Of a stretch of DNA of 58,195 nt, positions 25,334 to 33,061 are shown piece after piece (within the stretch, counting starts at the first letter, position 1; the number at the start of each line of letters is the position of its first letter). The stretch is from the NCBI GenBank assembly GCA_002393575.1, contig DGSN01000004.1, positions 16,348 to 74,542 on the forward strand, written 5' to 3'. Source of the DNA: Prevotellaceae bacterium UBA4361 (lineage in GTDB: Bacteria; Bacteroidota; Bacteroidia; Bacteroidales; Bacteroidaceae). The translations under genes and the position numbers were made by a program. A model generated the notes under the pieces. The model did not search any database, was not told the origin of the DNA, and was given only the letters and a program-made list of their open reading frames with translations.

Positions 25334-26467
25334 ATGAAAAGAAAATTACTGACTGTGATTTTGCTTTCGGCGTGTGCCTTGACATGCTTTGCACAGGAAT
25401 ACCGAAAGAGTCTTTTGGAGTCGTTGTTGCACACCGACACCACTTACATCGAACCTCAACACTACAACTGGACCGTGATGGGGCAGGGGTCATACGTCTA
25501 TGACCGTGTGTCCATCAAGTTTGAAGATGGCGAAAAGATGGTGCTTTCGTCCGACCCTGCATTCAAGTTGGGACCCTTCGCAGGCTATAAGTTTCTGTTC
25601 TTGGGTTATACTGTTGACCTGAAGAACTTCTTCAAGTCGAACGACCGCACCGACTTCATCCTCGGAGTCTATTCCAACGCCTTCGGCTTGGACCTCTTCT
25701 ATAGAAAGGTGGATGGCGACTTCAAGATTCGCCGCTTGGGCATGGATAAGGAAACTGAAGCGCAATTTCCAAAGAACATGGATTGTAATGCTTTTTTCAC
25801 GAAGTATATGGGCCTCGACCTCTACTATGTGCTCAACCACAAGCACTACTCCATGCCAGCCGTGTTTGCGCAGAGCACTGTGCAGCGCAAGAGTGCAGGC
25901 TCGCCAACCCTTGGTTTGGGCTATATGAAAACAGTGCTCGACCTTAATTTTCTCGACTTCTTCACCGATGTTATCTTTCAGACCACGATTAACGAAGCCA
26001 GGAAACAAAGCGATGGAGAAGAATTCACAGAAGAAGATTGGGAAACCATGAAGCCTGGTGGAGAACTCTATCAGTTCTATCATTCTCTCTTCGAGGAAGC
26101 GTTGAGCGGAGCAGAAGTGCTGCGCAATGCCAATTACAAGAGTCTTACAGCCCAGTTGGGCTATGGCTACAACTGGGTGTTTGCCCGCAACTGGACCCTG
26201 GGAGCCCACGTCGCGCTGAACCCTGCCGTGAAATTTAACAAGGCCACCATTGAGACCATAGGAAGCGGCACCCACGAGTACAAGGACACCTCATTCAATT
26301 TGGACTTCACGGCTCGTGCTGGCATTGTGTATAACAACACGCGTTGGTATGCAGGAGCCAATGCCATCTACTACAGCAACAGCTTCGATATGGACAACCT
26401 CAAAGTCCGCAACAACTTTGGTTCCATCAATCTCTATGTGGGCATCAACCTCGGTAACAGGCATTAA
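25334..26467 (+). CDS. Exported DUF4421 family protein
   Basis: A 377-residue protein with signal peptide (MKRKLLTVILLSACALTCFA). The body is a run of amphipathic beta strands with aromatic ends (FAGYKFLFLGYTVDL, NAFGLDLFYRKVDGDF, QLGYGYNWVFARNWTLGAHV) and ends in SINLYVGINLGNRH, which suggests an outer-membrane barrel of the DUF4421 family. No function is known. The signal peptide starts at the first codon, so a downstream start is unlikely and the message is probably leaderless. It is transcribed alone; a 0.9-kb repeat-rich region follows. Confidence 0.75.
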   Translation: MKRKLLTVILLSACALTCFAQEYRKSLLESLLHTDTTYIEPQHYNWTVMGQGSYVYDRVSIKFEDGEKMVLSSDPAFKLGPFAGYKFLFLGYTVDLKNFFKSNDRTDFILGVYSNAFGLDLFYRKVDGDFKIRRLGMDKETEAQFPKNMDCNAFFTKYMGLDLYYVLNHKHYSMPAVFAQSTVQRKSAGSPTLGLGYMKTVLDLNFLDFFTDVIFQTTINEARKQSDGEEFTEEDWETMKPGGELYQFYHSLFEEALSGAEVLRNANYKSLTAQLGYGYNWVFARNWTLGAHVALNPAVKFNKATIETIGSGTHEYKDTSFNLDFTARAGIVYNNTRWYAGANAIYYSNSFDMDNLKVRNNFGSINLYVGINLGNRH

Positions 26468-26502
26468 ACGAATTATTAAAACCACAAACCGATATTTTTA
26501 AA

Positions 26503-26637
26503 CCACGAATTGCACGAATTAAACGAATTATCTTTTTTATATTATATTGAATTTCTCTAATTTGAAAAATGCCCGCATTTTTGTTCGTGAAATTCGATTA
26601 AATAATAAAAAATTCGTTTAATTCGTGCAATTTGTGG
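26503..26637. repeat. CCACGAATT inverted-repeat element, copy 2
   Basis: Arms of 27 bp (26503-26529 and 26611-26637) pair with a single G-T difference. The centre matches copy 1 (23641-23797), including the AAAAATGC-CC-GCATTTTT hairpin and TTCGTGAAATTCGATTAAATA. It lies downstream of the DUF4421 gene. Confidence 0.8.
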
Positions 26638-26697
26638 TTTTAAAATCTCAATTCGTGGTTGAGTACAATTCCGCGTTTGGGAGTTGAGCAGAGTGGT

Positions 26698-26773
26698 GAG
26701 CGTTCGTTTTCAACCCTGCGAACGTTCAACGGGCTGCGGATGAACGCTCGTTAAAACGCAAACGAACGTTCGT
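26698..26773. repeat. Phased 4 x 22-bp palindromic array, copy 2
   Basis: Units at 26702 (GTTCGT), 26724 (GTTCAA), 26746 (GCTCGT) and 26768 (GTTCGT), each exactly 22 bp apart and preceded by GAGC or GAAC. The spacers differ from those of the other copies. It lies between the second CCACGAATT element and the interrupted small frame. Confidence 0.85.
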
Positions 26774-26827
26774 CGGGAAAGTTGATTTTTATTGGGAGAA
26801 AAAAAATCTGCAAATTGTTCGTACCGA

Positions 26828-27306
26828 TTGAATGGTATTTCTAAATACGAAGAAGAAATAGTTTGTGGCCCATTCAAGTATGGTGATTTTATTCAACTTA
26901 ATATAAGTAACATTAATAATGTAACCAAACTTTCCCACCATATAACCCTTTGACGCTGAAGGCGTCATCGCTCAGTAACCGTAGGTCGGAACGACCTGCG
27001 GATGGTGTGTGTCCAAGCATGATGCACTCTGAAGGAGTGCCCCAATGTCGGCACAGATGGGTGACTCCTCCAGAGTCGATTCTGCCGACATGCACTGTCA
27101 TCCGGGGGTGCTTCGCACACCTCGGTTACTGAGCGGTGACGCTTTCAGCGTCTTCTGCAACAATGATTCAAGGGATGGGAAAGTTTAATAATGTAACTTC
27201 AAAATTATTAGAGATAAATGTATCTAAAATAAATTCTCCATTCGCATTAAAAATGTCCAGCTCTTCATCAGCGATTAGTTATACGACTTCTTGTCTTCCA
27301 TTTTGA
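26828..27306 (+). pseudogene. Small reading frame split by the mobile element (possible)
   Basis: If the element (26926-27184) and one copy of its flanking repeat are removed, the frame is open from TTG at 26828 to TGA at 27304-27306, about 67 codons. It begins LNGISKYEEEIVCGPFKY and ends SSSSSAISYTTSCLPF. No similarity is recognised. The Ser-rich, Cys-bearing tail is unusual. Frame continuity over this length in AT-rich DNA can occur by chance, so this is a weak gene call, but it fits an insertion into a small gene. Confidence 0.35.
26926..27184. mobile_element. MITE-like structured element with terminal inverted repeats and 13-bp flanking repeat
   Basis: The ends carry AAACTTTCCCA (left) and TGGGAAAGTTT (right). 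TTAATAATGTAAC lies directly outside both ends (26913-26925 and 27185-27197), as expected for a target duplication. Inside, a 28-bp stem starts at CGCTGAAGGCGTCATCGCTC and pairs with CGGTTACTGAGCGGTGACGC...; both mismatches are G-U compatible. Within it lie the hairpins AGGTCG-GAA-CGACCT, GCACTC-TGAAG-GAGTGC, TGTCGGCA...TGCCGACA enclosing GACTC-CTCCA-GAGTC, and GTGC-TTC-GCAC. No transposase is encoded. The sequence at 58178-58195 matches its right end. Confidence 0.75.
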
Positions 27307-27325
27307 GAAGTTTTAATAAAACGCG

Positions 27326-27351
27326 AAAAGGAAGCCTTATGGCTTCCTTTT
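27326..27351 (-). terminator. Terminator downstream of the tRNA-Asp pair
   Basis: The perfect 11-bp stem AAAAGGAAGCC (27326-27336) / GGCTTCCTTTT (27341-27351) has a TTAT loop. It lies just past the 3' end of the tRNA genes on the minus strand. Confidence 0.8.
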
Positions 27352-27365
27352 TTCCTTGTTGTTTG

Positions 27366-27439
27366 CGGTGCGTACGAGACTCGAACTCGTGACCCCCTGC
27401 GTGACAGGCAGATATTCTAACCTACTGAACTAACGCACC
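27366..27439 (-). tRNA. tRNA-Asp(GTC), downstream copy
   Basis: The 74-nt cloverleaf has acceptor GGTGCGT/ACGCACC, discriminator G73, anticodon loop CTGTCAC (anticodon GTC) and T-arm GTTCGAGTC. CCA is not encoded. It is identical to the second copy 71 bp upstream and ends before the terminator at 27326. Confidence 0.97.
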
Positions 27440-27510
27440 TTGGATGATTCTTTTTATGTATGTTTTTGCTTTCTCGGAAAAAAAAGAGAACCTTGCGGAT
27501 TCTCTTGTTG

Positions 27511-27584
27511 CGGTGCGTACGAGACTCGAACTCGTGACCCCCTGCGTGACAGGCAGATATTCTAACCTACTGAACTAACGCACC
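27511..27584 (-). tRNA. tRNA-Asp(GTC), promoter-proximal copy
   Basis: Identical to the tRNA at 27366-27439, with anticodon GTC and discriminator G73. The spacer between the two has an AAGAGAA...TTCTCTT hairpin that may guide processing. Both are transcribed from the promoter at 27628-27658. Confidence 0.97.
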
Positions 27585-27627
27585 GTTCTTTTTGCTTCGT
27601 CGGGAAGTTCCTTTCGTTTAGCGAGTG

Positions 27628-27658
27628 CAAAGGTACTGCTTTTTTGTTAACTACCAAA
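27628..27658 (-). promoter_or_regulatory. Promoter of the tRNA-Asp operon
   Basis: On the minus strand, TTTG (27658-27655), 19 bp, TACCTTTG (27635-27628): an exact match to the Bacteroidetes consensus, about 40 bp before the first tRNA. Confidence 0.8.
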
Positions 27659-27710
27659 TTTTTTCTCTGCTTTTTTTCAAAAAGAATTTAATTTCTTGCT
27701 TCCTTGGACT

Positions 27711-28406
27711 TTATTTGAGCAAATCGGGACGTAGTTTCTTGGTTCGTTCCATGGCTTGTTGCAGTTCCCACTCGCGTATTTTCTTGGGGTCGCCCGATAG
27801 TAGCACGGCTGGCACATCGCCAAAGCCGGGGTAGGAGGCAGGACGGGTGTAGATGGGCGGAGCGAGGAGTTCGTCTTGGAAACAGTCGTCGAGTGCTGCC
27901 TGTGAGTCGCCGATGGCTCCAGGGATGACGCGCACGATGGCATCGGTCATCATGGCTGCCACGAGTTCTCCTCCCGAGAGGACGAAGTCGCCGATTGACA
28001 CTTCGCGTGTGATGATTTTGTCGCGTATGCGCTGGTCGATGCCCTTGTAGTGCCCGCAGAGGATGATGATGTTCTTGAGCTGCGAGAGTTCGTTAGCCAT
28101 TGGCTGGTCGAATTGCTGTCCGTCGGGGGTGGTGAAGATGATTTCGTCGTAGTCCTCGCCTGTGGTTTCCTTGAGGTTCTGCTGGAGTGCTGCGATGCAG
28201 TCGGCGATGGGCTGTATTTGCATAATCATGCCGCTACCTCCTCCGAAGGGGTAGTCATCTACGCGCTTGTGCTTGTCCTTGGTGTAGTCGCGCAGGTTGT
28301 GTACGTGGATTTCCACTAATCCCTTGGCTTGTGCGCGTCCGAGGATGCTTTGGGTGAGGAAGCCGCCGAATAGTTCTGGAAGAACTGTGATGATGTCGAT
28401 TCGCAT
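27711..28406 (-). CDS. trmD: tRNA (guanine-N1)-methyltransferase
   Basis: A 231-residue SAM-dependent SPOUT enzyme that makes m1G37 in tRNAs and prevents +1 frameshifting. The knot signatures are intact: IIILCGHYKGIDQRIRDK (family LCGxYxGID), ISIGDFVLSGGELVAAMMTDA and the N-terminal MRIDIITVLPELF. The ATG at 28406 is chosen over an upstream TTG (28418) because the family starts at MRIDI. Its promoter is at 28641-28673, so the inverted-repeat element at 28441-28596 lies in its leader. It is not next to rpsP or rplS here, unlike in many bacteria. Confidence 0.96.
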   Translation of the reverse strand: MRIDIITVLPELFGGFLTQSILGRAQAKGLVEIHVHNLRDYTKDKHKRVDDYPFGGGSGMIMQIQPIADCIAALQQNLKETTGEDYDEIIFTTPDGQQFDQPMANELSQLKNIIILCGHYKGIDQRIRDKIITREVSIGDFVLSGGELVAAMMTDAIVRVIPGAIGDSQAALDDCFQDELLAPPIYTRPASYPGFGDVPAVLLSGDPKKIREWELQQAMERTKKLRPDLLK

Positions 28407-28440
28407 GATGGTTGTCAATGTGGAATGAAGAATTATTTAT

Positions 28441-28596
28441 AGTCTCCTAAAGAAATAGACTAAATGTACTAAATTTTTTTGCCGATTAAGCAGATTACTT
28501 TAAGAGACCATATTTACTAATTTTTTCCCTAATGCAATAGACTAAATGAACTAAATATTATGATTTAGCCGATTTAGCCGATTTCTTTAGGAGACT
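28441..28596. repeat. TCTCCTAAAGAAAT inverted-repeat element in the trmD leader
   Basis: AGTCTCCTAAAGAAAT (28441-28456) and its exact complement ATTTCTTTAGGAGACT (28581-28596) bound the element. Inside are two GACTAAATG(T/A)ACTAAAT strings and GCCGATTTAGCCGATT. Copies lie at 23593, 48155 and 54590. Confidence 0.8.
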
Positions 28597-28640
28597 CTTA
28601 ATTCTTTGCTTTTAAAAAGATGTTGTGGCGCATTTAGCTG

Positions 28641-28673
28641 CAAAGTTAGTGCTTTTTCTCGAAATGTTACAAA
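28641..28673 (-). promoter_or_regulatory. Promoter of trmD
   Basis: On the minus strand, TTTG (28673-28670), 21 bp, TAACTTTG (28648-28641). It implies a leader of about 230 nt containing the element at 28441-28596. A plus-strand -7 box TATCTTTG for the xylanase is at 28723-28730. Confidence 0.7.
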
Positions 28674-28782
28674 TTTAATAGAATTGATTACATATATGAA
28701 AAGGGCTTTGTCGGTTTTGTCCTATCTTTGCACCATGCAAAATATGGTTTTATTTTTATTCACCTAATAAAAACCCTTTTTT

Positions 28783-30939
28783 ATGAAAAGACATTTGATG
28801 ATGGTGTTTGGCTTGTTGCTTGTGGGAATGACAGCCAGCGCCCAGTTTAGAGGACAACAACTGAGACTCGACCCGAACAAGTCGTTGAAGGATTCCTACA
28901 AGAACTATTTCATGATTGGTGTGGCTGTGAACCAGCGCAACATTACGAACGAGGAGCAAGCCGGCATTGTGAAGAAGGAATTTAACAGCATCACTGCTGA
29001 GAACGATATGAAGCCTATCTCTGTGCATCCAGAGGAAGGCAAGTGGACTTGGGAAAAGGCAGACAAGATTGCTGATTTCTGCCGCCAGAACGGCATCAAG
29101 CTGCGCGGCCACTGCCTGATGTGGCACTCGCAGATGTGCGATTGGATGTTCTATGACAAGAACAAGAAGCTCGTGAAGAAGGAGGTGCTCTTTGCGCGTA
29201 TGAAGGAGCACATCCAGACGGTGGTAAAGCGCTACAAGGATGTGGTTTATTGCTGGGACGTGTTCAATGAGGCTATCGTTGATGGTCGTTGGGCTCGCCA
29301 GCCTCTGCGCGAATCTACTTTCTACAAGATTTGCGGCAATGACGAATACATCCGCAAGGCTTTTGAGTATGCTCGCGAGGCAGACCCTAACGCTCTGCTT
29401 TTCTATAACGACTACAATGAGTGCGACCCTGCCAAGCGCGACCGTATATATAATATGGTGAAGGAGATGAAGGCTGCCGGTGTGCCAATCGATGGTATCG
29501 GTATGCAGGGACACTACAATATCTATGGACCTTCGGAGGAGGATATTGAGGCTGCGCTTACGAAGTATTCGGAAATCGTTGACCACATCCATGTGACGGA
29601 GCTGGACGTGCGTGTGAACCAGGAAATGGGTGGTCAGTTGCAGTTCAGCCGCAACGAGGGTGTCAACATCACCAACGACATGAAGCTGCTGCAGGAGGCT
29701 CAGTATGCCATGTTGTTCCGTTTGCTCCGCAACCATGCCGACAAGGTGGAGTGCGTGACTTTCTGGAACCTCAGCGACCGCGACTCTTGGCTGGGTGCCA
29801 ACAACTATCCTCTGCCATTCGACAATGAGTATCGTCCGAAGAATCTCTATCGCGTGATTCGCGACTTCGACCCTCAGCTCGACAAGCCTCAGAACGTGAA
29901 GGAAGACTTCAAGCCTTGCGAAACTTGTCAGCCAGGACAGGAGTATCCACAGGTGAACTCCCAGGGCTATGTGCGCTTCCGCGTGATTGCTCCCGATGCC
30001 AAGTATGTCATTTGTTCCGCTGGTCATGGCGGCGGCATGGGCGGCACGGTGCTGAGAAAGCAGAAGGATGGTTCGTGGATGGGCACGACTCTGCAACCTG
30101 AAGATGAGGGCTTCCACTACTACACGATGTCAATCGACGGTGCAACGGTGGTTGACCCAGGCACCAACTTCTACTATGGAGGTAGCCGTTGGCAGAGTGG
30201 TACGGAAGTTCCTGCTCACGATGCTGACATCTATGCTGAACGCACCGACATTGAGCATGGCAACTTGCAGCGTGTGCTCTTCCCAAGCAAAGTGGGTGGT
30301 GATCAGCTCCGTCCTGCTTACGTCTATACGCCTGCTGGTTACGACAAGAGCAAGAAGCGTTACCCTGTGCTCTATTTGCAGCATGGTTGGGGTGAGAACG
30401 AAACTTCTTGGCCTGTTCAGGGTAAGGCTGGTTTGATTATGGACAACCTGATAGCTGACGGCAAGGCACTGCCATTCATCGTTGTCATGACATACGGACT
30501 GACAAACACGGTTCGCTTCGGTGGCGACCGCAATTCTGTGATGAAGGACTTTGAGACGGTGCTTGTGGATGAGCTTGTTCCTTACATTGACTCACATTTC
30601 CGCACAAAGGCACAGAAGAAGTATCGTGCTATGGCAGGACTCTCAATGGGCGGAATGGAAACTCACACCATCACTTTGGCTCGCCCTGAGACCTTCGGCC
30701 ACTATGGAATCCTGAGTGGTGGCATCTACACGCCAGAGGAAATCAAGGACAAGAACCAAGTGGATTACATCTTCATCAGCTGTGGCAGCAAGGAAGGCCC
30801 AGACCGCGTGAAGTCGGCTGTGGATGCTCTGAAGGTTGCTGGATTCAATGCGGAGAGCTACATCTCTGAAGGCACTGCCCATGAGTTCCTCACATGGCGT
30901 CGCAGCCTCTATCAGATGGCTCAGAAGCTCTTCAAGTGA
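28783..30939 (+). CDS. Bifunctional GH10 endo-xylanase / CE1 esterase
   Basis: A 718-residue exported protein: signal peptide (about 1-20), GH10 barrel (about 30-365), a beta-sandwich carbohydrate-binding-like module (about 390-490) and a CE1 esterase (about 500-718). Catalytic residues visible: xylanase acid/base Glu163 (WDVFNEAI), nucleophile Glu273 (HVTELDVRV), esterase nucleophile Ser621 (GLSMGGMET) and His700 (GTAHEF). The architecture matches the rumen Prevotella xylanase-feruloyl esterases such as Xyn10D-Fae1A. It would cut arabinoxylan and release ferulate (or acetyl) in one protein. It is monocistronic with a -7 box at 28723 and a terminator at 30983. No SusC/D pair is nearby. Confidence 0.93.
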   Translation: MKRHLMMVFGLLLVGMTASAQFRGQQLRLDPNKSLKDSYKNYFMIGVAVNQRNITNEEQAGIVKKEFNSITAENDMKPISVHPEEGKWTWEKADKIADFCRQNGIKLRGHCLMWHSQMCDWMFYDKNKKLVKKEVLFARMKEHIQTVVKRYKDVVYCWDVFNEAIVDGRWARQPLRESTFYKICGNDEYIRKAFEYAREADPNALLFYNDYNECDPAKRDRIYNMVKEMKAAGVPIDGIGMQGHYNIYGPSEEDIEAALTKYSEIVDHIHVTELDVRVNQEMGGQLQFSRNEGVNITNDMKLLQEAQYAMLFRLLRNHADKVECVTFWNLSDRDSWLGANNYPLPFDNEYRPKNLYRVIRDFDPQLDKPQNVKEDFKPCETCQPGQEYPQVNSQGYVRFRVIAPDAKYVICSAGHGGGMGGTVLRKQKDGSWMGTTLQPEDEGFHYYTMSIDGATVVDPGTNFYYGGSRWQSGTEVPAHDADIYAERTDIEHGNLQRVLFPSKVGGDQLRPAYVYTPAGYDKSKKRYPVLYLQHGWGENETSWPVQGKAGLIMDNLIADGKALPFIVVMTYGLTNTVRFGGDRNSVMKDFETVLVDELVPYIDSHFRTKAQKKYRAMAGLSMGGMETHTITLARPETFGHYGILSGGIYTPEEIKDKNQVDYIFISCGSKEGPDRVKSAVDALKVAGFNAESYISEGTAHEFLTWRRSLYQMAQKLFK

Positions 30940-30982
30940 TTTAACGACAGCGAAGGATGAAGCCTTCGCCACAATAAAAAAA

Positions 30983-31019
30983 AGCCCCGCTTGCTTCCGT
31001 TGGGATAGCAGGCGGGGCT
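30983..31019. terminator. Bidirectional terminator
   Basis: AGCCCCGCTTGC (30983-30994) pairs with GCAGGCGGGGCT (31008-31019) through 12 positions with one G-T. It has an A-run on the left and a T-run on the right, serving the convergent xylanase gene and the gene at 31037. Confidence 0.92.
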
Positions 31020-31036
31020 AAACTTTTTTTCTGCGT

Positions 31037-31786
31037 TTATTTGATTTGATAAACAACACCTAATGTGGCGTAAATAGGGTAGAGGGTTTGCTCGACGGTC
31101 TTGAAGTCTTTCTTGAAGATGCCGTTGAGACCCCAAGCAAGGTCTGCAAATACTCCCAGCTTCTTATAGACTCTCACGTCGGCTCCTAAGTTCAAACCGA
31201 AATGAAGGCTACGCATGTCATCAGGGAAATCGTAGTTGCCTCGTGTGCTCTCATCGTTGCCCAAATCTACTTTAGGACCCACAGGCGTGTTTCCGCGAAG
31301 ATAGCCATCGTAGGCATATCCGCTGAAGTCCTTGGCTGTGAGGAAGGAAATGTAAGGTCCGAACTTGAGGCGGACATTGTCGCTTGGATTGAATGCGGCC
31401 TGCACAGGCACTGTCAGCATCCATTCCTTCACGCGAGTGAAATTGTCGCCGTAGAAATAACCTTTCATGGAGTCGCCACCTTTCACGATTTCCATGTAGT
31501 ATTTCTTGACGGTGGCATCTGTCTCCATGCCTTTGTTCTCGAATCGCAAGCCCAGCATGACTCCCCATTTCGAACTGATTGGCTTTTCGGCATCAACGCC
31601 TATGGCAAAGTTGGACTTGATGGCGAATTTGTTGATTTTTCGAATGCTTGCAGGCAAACCCAATGGTGCCGTACCTCCGATGTTGTAACCAGCGCGTGCT
31701 GACACTTTGACATCGTTAAAGAAACCCTGGCTCCAGCACGAAGCTGATGAAAGAATCAGCAGGGATGTAAGTATCATCTTTTTCAT
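31037..31786 (-). CDS. Outer-membrane beta-barrel protein (PorT-like)
   Basis: A 249-residue exported protein. The ATG at 31786 is chosen because the signal peptide (MKKMILTSLLILSSASCWSQ) begins there; the longer frame overlaps the upstream gene. The mature protein has alternating beta strands (VSARAGYNIGG, GVMLGLRFENKG, LHFGLNLGADVRVYKK, VFADLAWGLNG) and ends in YATLGVVYQIK, typical of the small barrel family found in Bacteroidetes. Function unknown. Its start lies 4 bp after the stop of the PCMD lipoprotein gene, so the two are translationally coupled and may work together at the outer membrane. Confidence 0.78.
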   Translation of the reverse strand: MKKMILTSLLILSSASCWSQGFFNDVKVSARAGYNIGGTAPLGLPASIRKINKFAIKSNFAIGVDAEKPISSKWGVMLGLRFENKGMETDATVKKYYMEIVKGGDSMKGYFYGDNFTRVKEWMLTVPVQAAFNPSDNVRLKFGPYISFLTAKDFSGYAYDGYLRGNTPVGPKVDLGNDESTRGNYDFPDDMRSLHFGLNLGADVRVYKKLGVFADLAWGLNGIFKKDFKTVEQTLYPIYATLGVVYQIK

Positions 31787-31790
31787 GTTT

Positions 31791-32987
31791 CTATTCTTCT
31801 GTTGTGTCACAAATAATACGAACTTTGTCAATGTAAAGCGTGCTGCCCACAGCACCTTCGAAAGTGTCTCCGCTTCGGCTCGAAGAGAAAACGACTGTCA
31901 GGTTATACCCCAATTTGTTGAGAATGTCTTCGTCAACTCCTTGGCGGTACTTGTATTCAATTTCGAAGTAAGTCCACTCGTCGGTTGGCTTCAAGTCATC
32001 GAATTTAGCGAGAGCAACGATGTTAGGATTGGTTTGCACATCGTCGCCGTAAAGCACCATCTTCTCCATGCGGTCATTAACTTTCATTTCGTTCCGATAG
32101 AAAACGGAGTAGATGGAACCGCTGTCAGTCCTGTTTTCAATTGTCTTGAAATTCTTGTCGGTGAAAACGTCTCCTGGCTTATACTTGTAATAGCCTGTCA
32201 GCTTCATTGGCTTGCGGTCGAAAGGTCGTCCGAACTTCGTTGTCTTCAGCGTGTTGGTCATAGACTGCATGACATCGAATTCTCCAATGAACAAGTTGCC
32301 CGCTGCAATCGGTTTGCCAAAAGTCTTTCCTAACATTCCCGTAGAACGAGTGATGAGCTTTACGCCAGCTCCTTCGTAGCCATCAGGAATCATCATCGTT
32401 GGGTATTCTTCTGCTTTGGCCTTAGAATTGCTAAGAGTGAATCCAGCGTTTCCTGAATCCCAATAATCCATCACCTTGCCTTCGCTGTCGATTTCGTTCC
32501 ATTTGTAATAGAAGCCATAGTCTTCTTTTTCAGAGACGTATCTCGACTTTTCGAGGACATAGTTCTCAAAGTCAAAGTCCATCAAGTTGGGATTAACCTT
32601 GAACTGCACATTGTACTGGCGAGTCCACTGGCCATCTTGCGATGTCACAGTGTAAACGACAGGACCGTGGCTGAAATCGTGGGCGGAACCACTCTCAGGA
32701 GAAATTGTTGCCCCTTCTGTCAGTCGGAACAATGGACTCAGTGAAGTGAGGTCAGCAGTTCTCCTCACATAGAAAACGATGTTGTTGGCTGTGGAAAGCA
32801 CATTGACAATGGTGTCGTTTTCTGAAAAAAACAAGTCGGTGGCTTTGGCAGTGTGGACATAAGCTGACTCAATGTCGCATTCCGAATTGAGTTCTTCGTC
32901 CTTCACGCACGAGGTCACCAAGTTGCCCATGCAACAGGCAATGATGATGGGCAGAAACTGACGGCTGCCCAAAGACCCTTTTTTCAT
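31791..32987 (-). CDS. PCMD-domain lipoprotein (putative carbohydrate metabolism domain)
   Basis: A 398-residue predicted lipoprotein: signal with lipobox VTSC (about Cys27), then a Pro/Ser-poor linker, an Ig-like segment (about 60-130; FYVRRTADLTSLSPLFRLTEG) and the PCMD region (about 150-395), with WDSGNAGFTLSNSKAKAEEY and STLYIDKVRIICD at the end. The family's name comes from its genomic setting in Bacteroidetes; no enzyme activity is established. It is followed at once by a small barrel gene and preceded 74 bp upstream by glmS. It is probably a surface-exposed glycan-related lipoprotein. Confidence 0.78.
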   Translation of the reverse strand: MKKGSLGSRQFLPIIIACCMGNLVTSCVKDEELNSECDIESAYVHTAKATDLFFSENDTIVNVLSTANNIVFYVRRTADLTSLSPLFRLTEGATISPESGSAHDFSHGPVVYTVTSQDGQWTRQYNVQFKVNPNLMDFDFENYVLEKSRYVSEKEDYGFYYKWNEIDSEGKVMDYWDSGNAGFTLSNSKAKAEEYPTMMIPDGYEGAGVKLITRSTGMLGKTFGKPIAAGNLFIGEFDVMQSMTNTLKTTKFGRPFDRKPMKLTGYYKYKPGDVFTDKNFKTIENRTDSGSIYSVFYRNEMKVNDRMEKMVLYGDDVQTNPNIVALAKFDDLKPTDEWTYFEIEYKYRQGVDEDILNKLGYNLTVVFSSSRSGDTFEGAVGSTLYIDKVRIICDTTEE

Positions 32988-33061
32988 ACTAAAAGATTAT
33001 TATAGTGATTAAATTCAGTGGTATTTTCTATTGTAAAGAATTCCTTCACCCCCCTGATTCG

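Noticed and set aside
26913..27101. Minus-strand 62-codon frame inside the structured mobile element
   Set aside because: It is a translation of the hairpins; the sequence is better explained by base pairing than by coding.
28756..30117. Long minus-strand frame (453 codons) opposite the xylanase
   Set aside because: It is an antisense shadow: the plus strand encodes an intact GH10-CE1 enzyme with all catalytic residues, and the antisense product has no signal or domain pattern.
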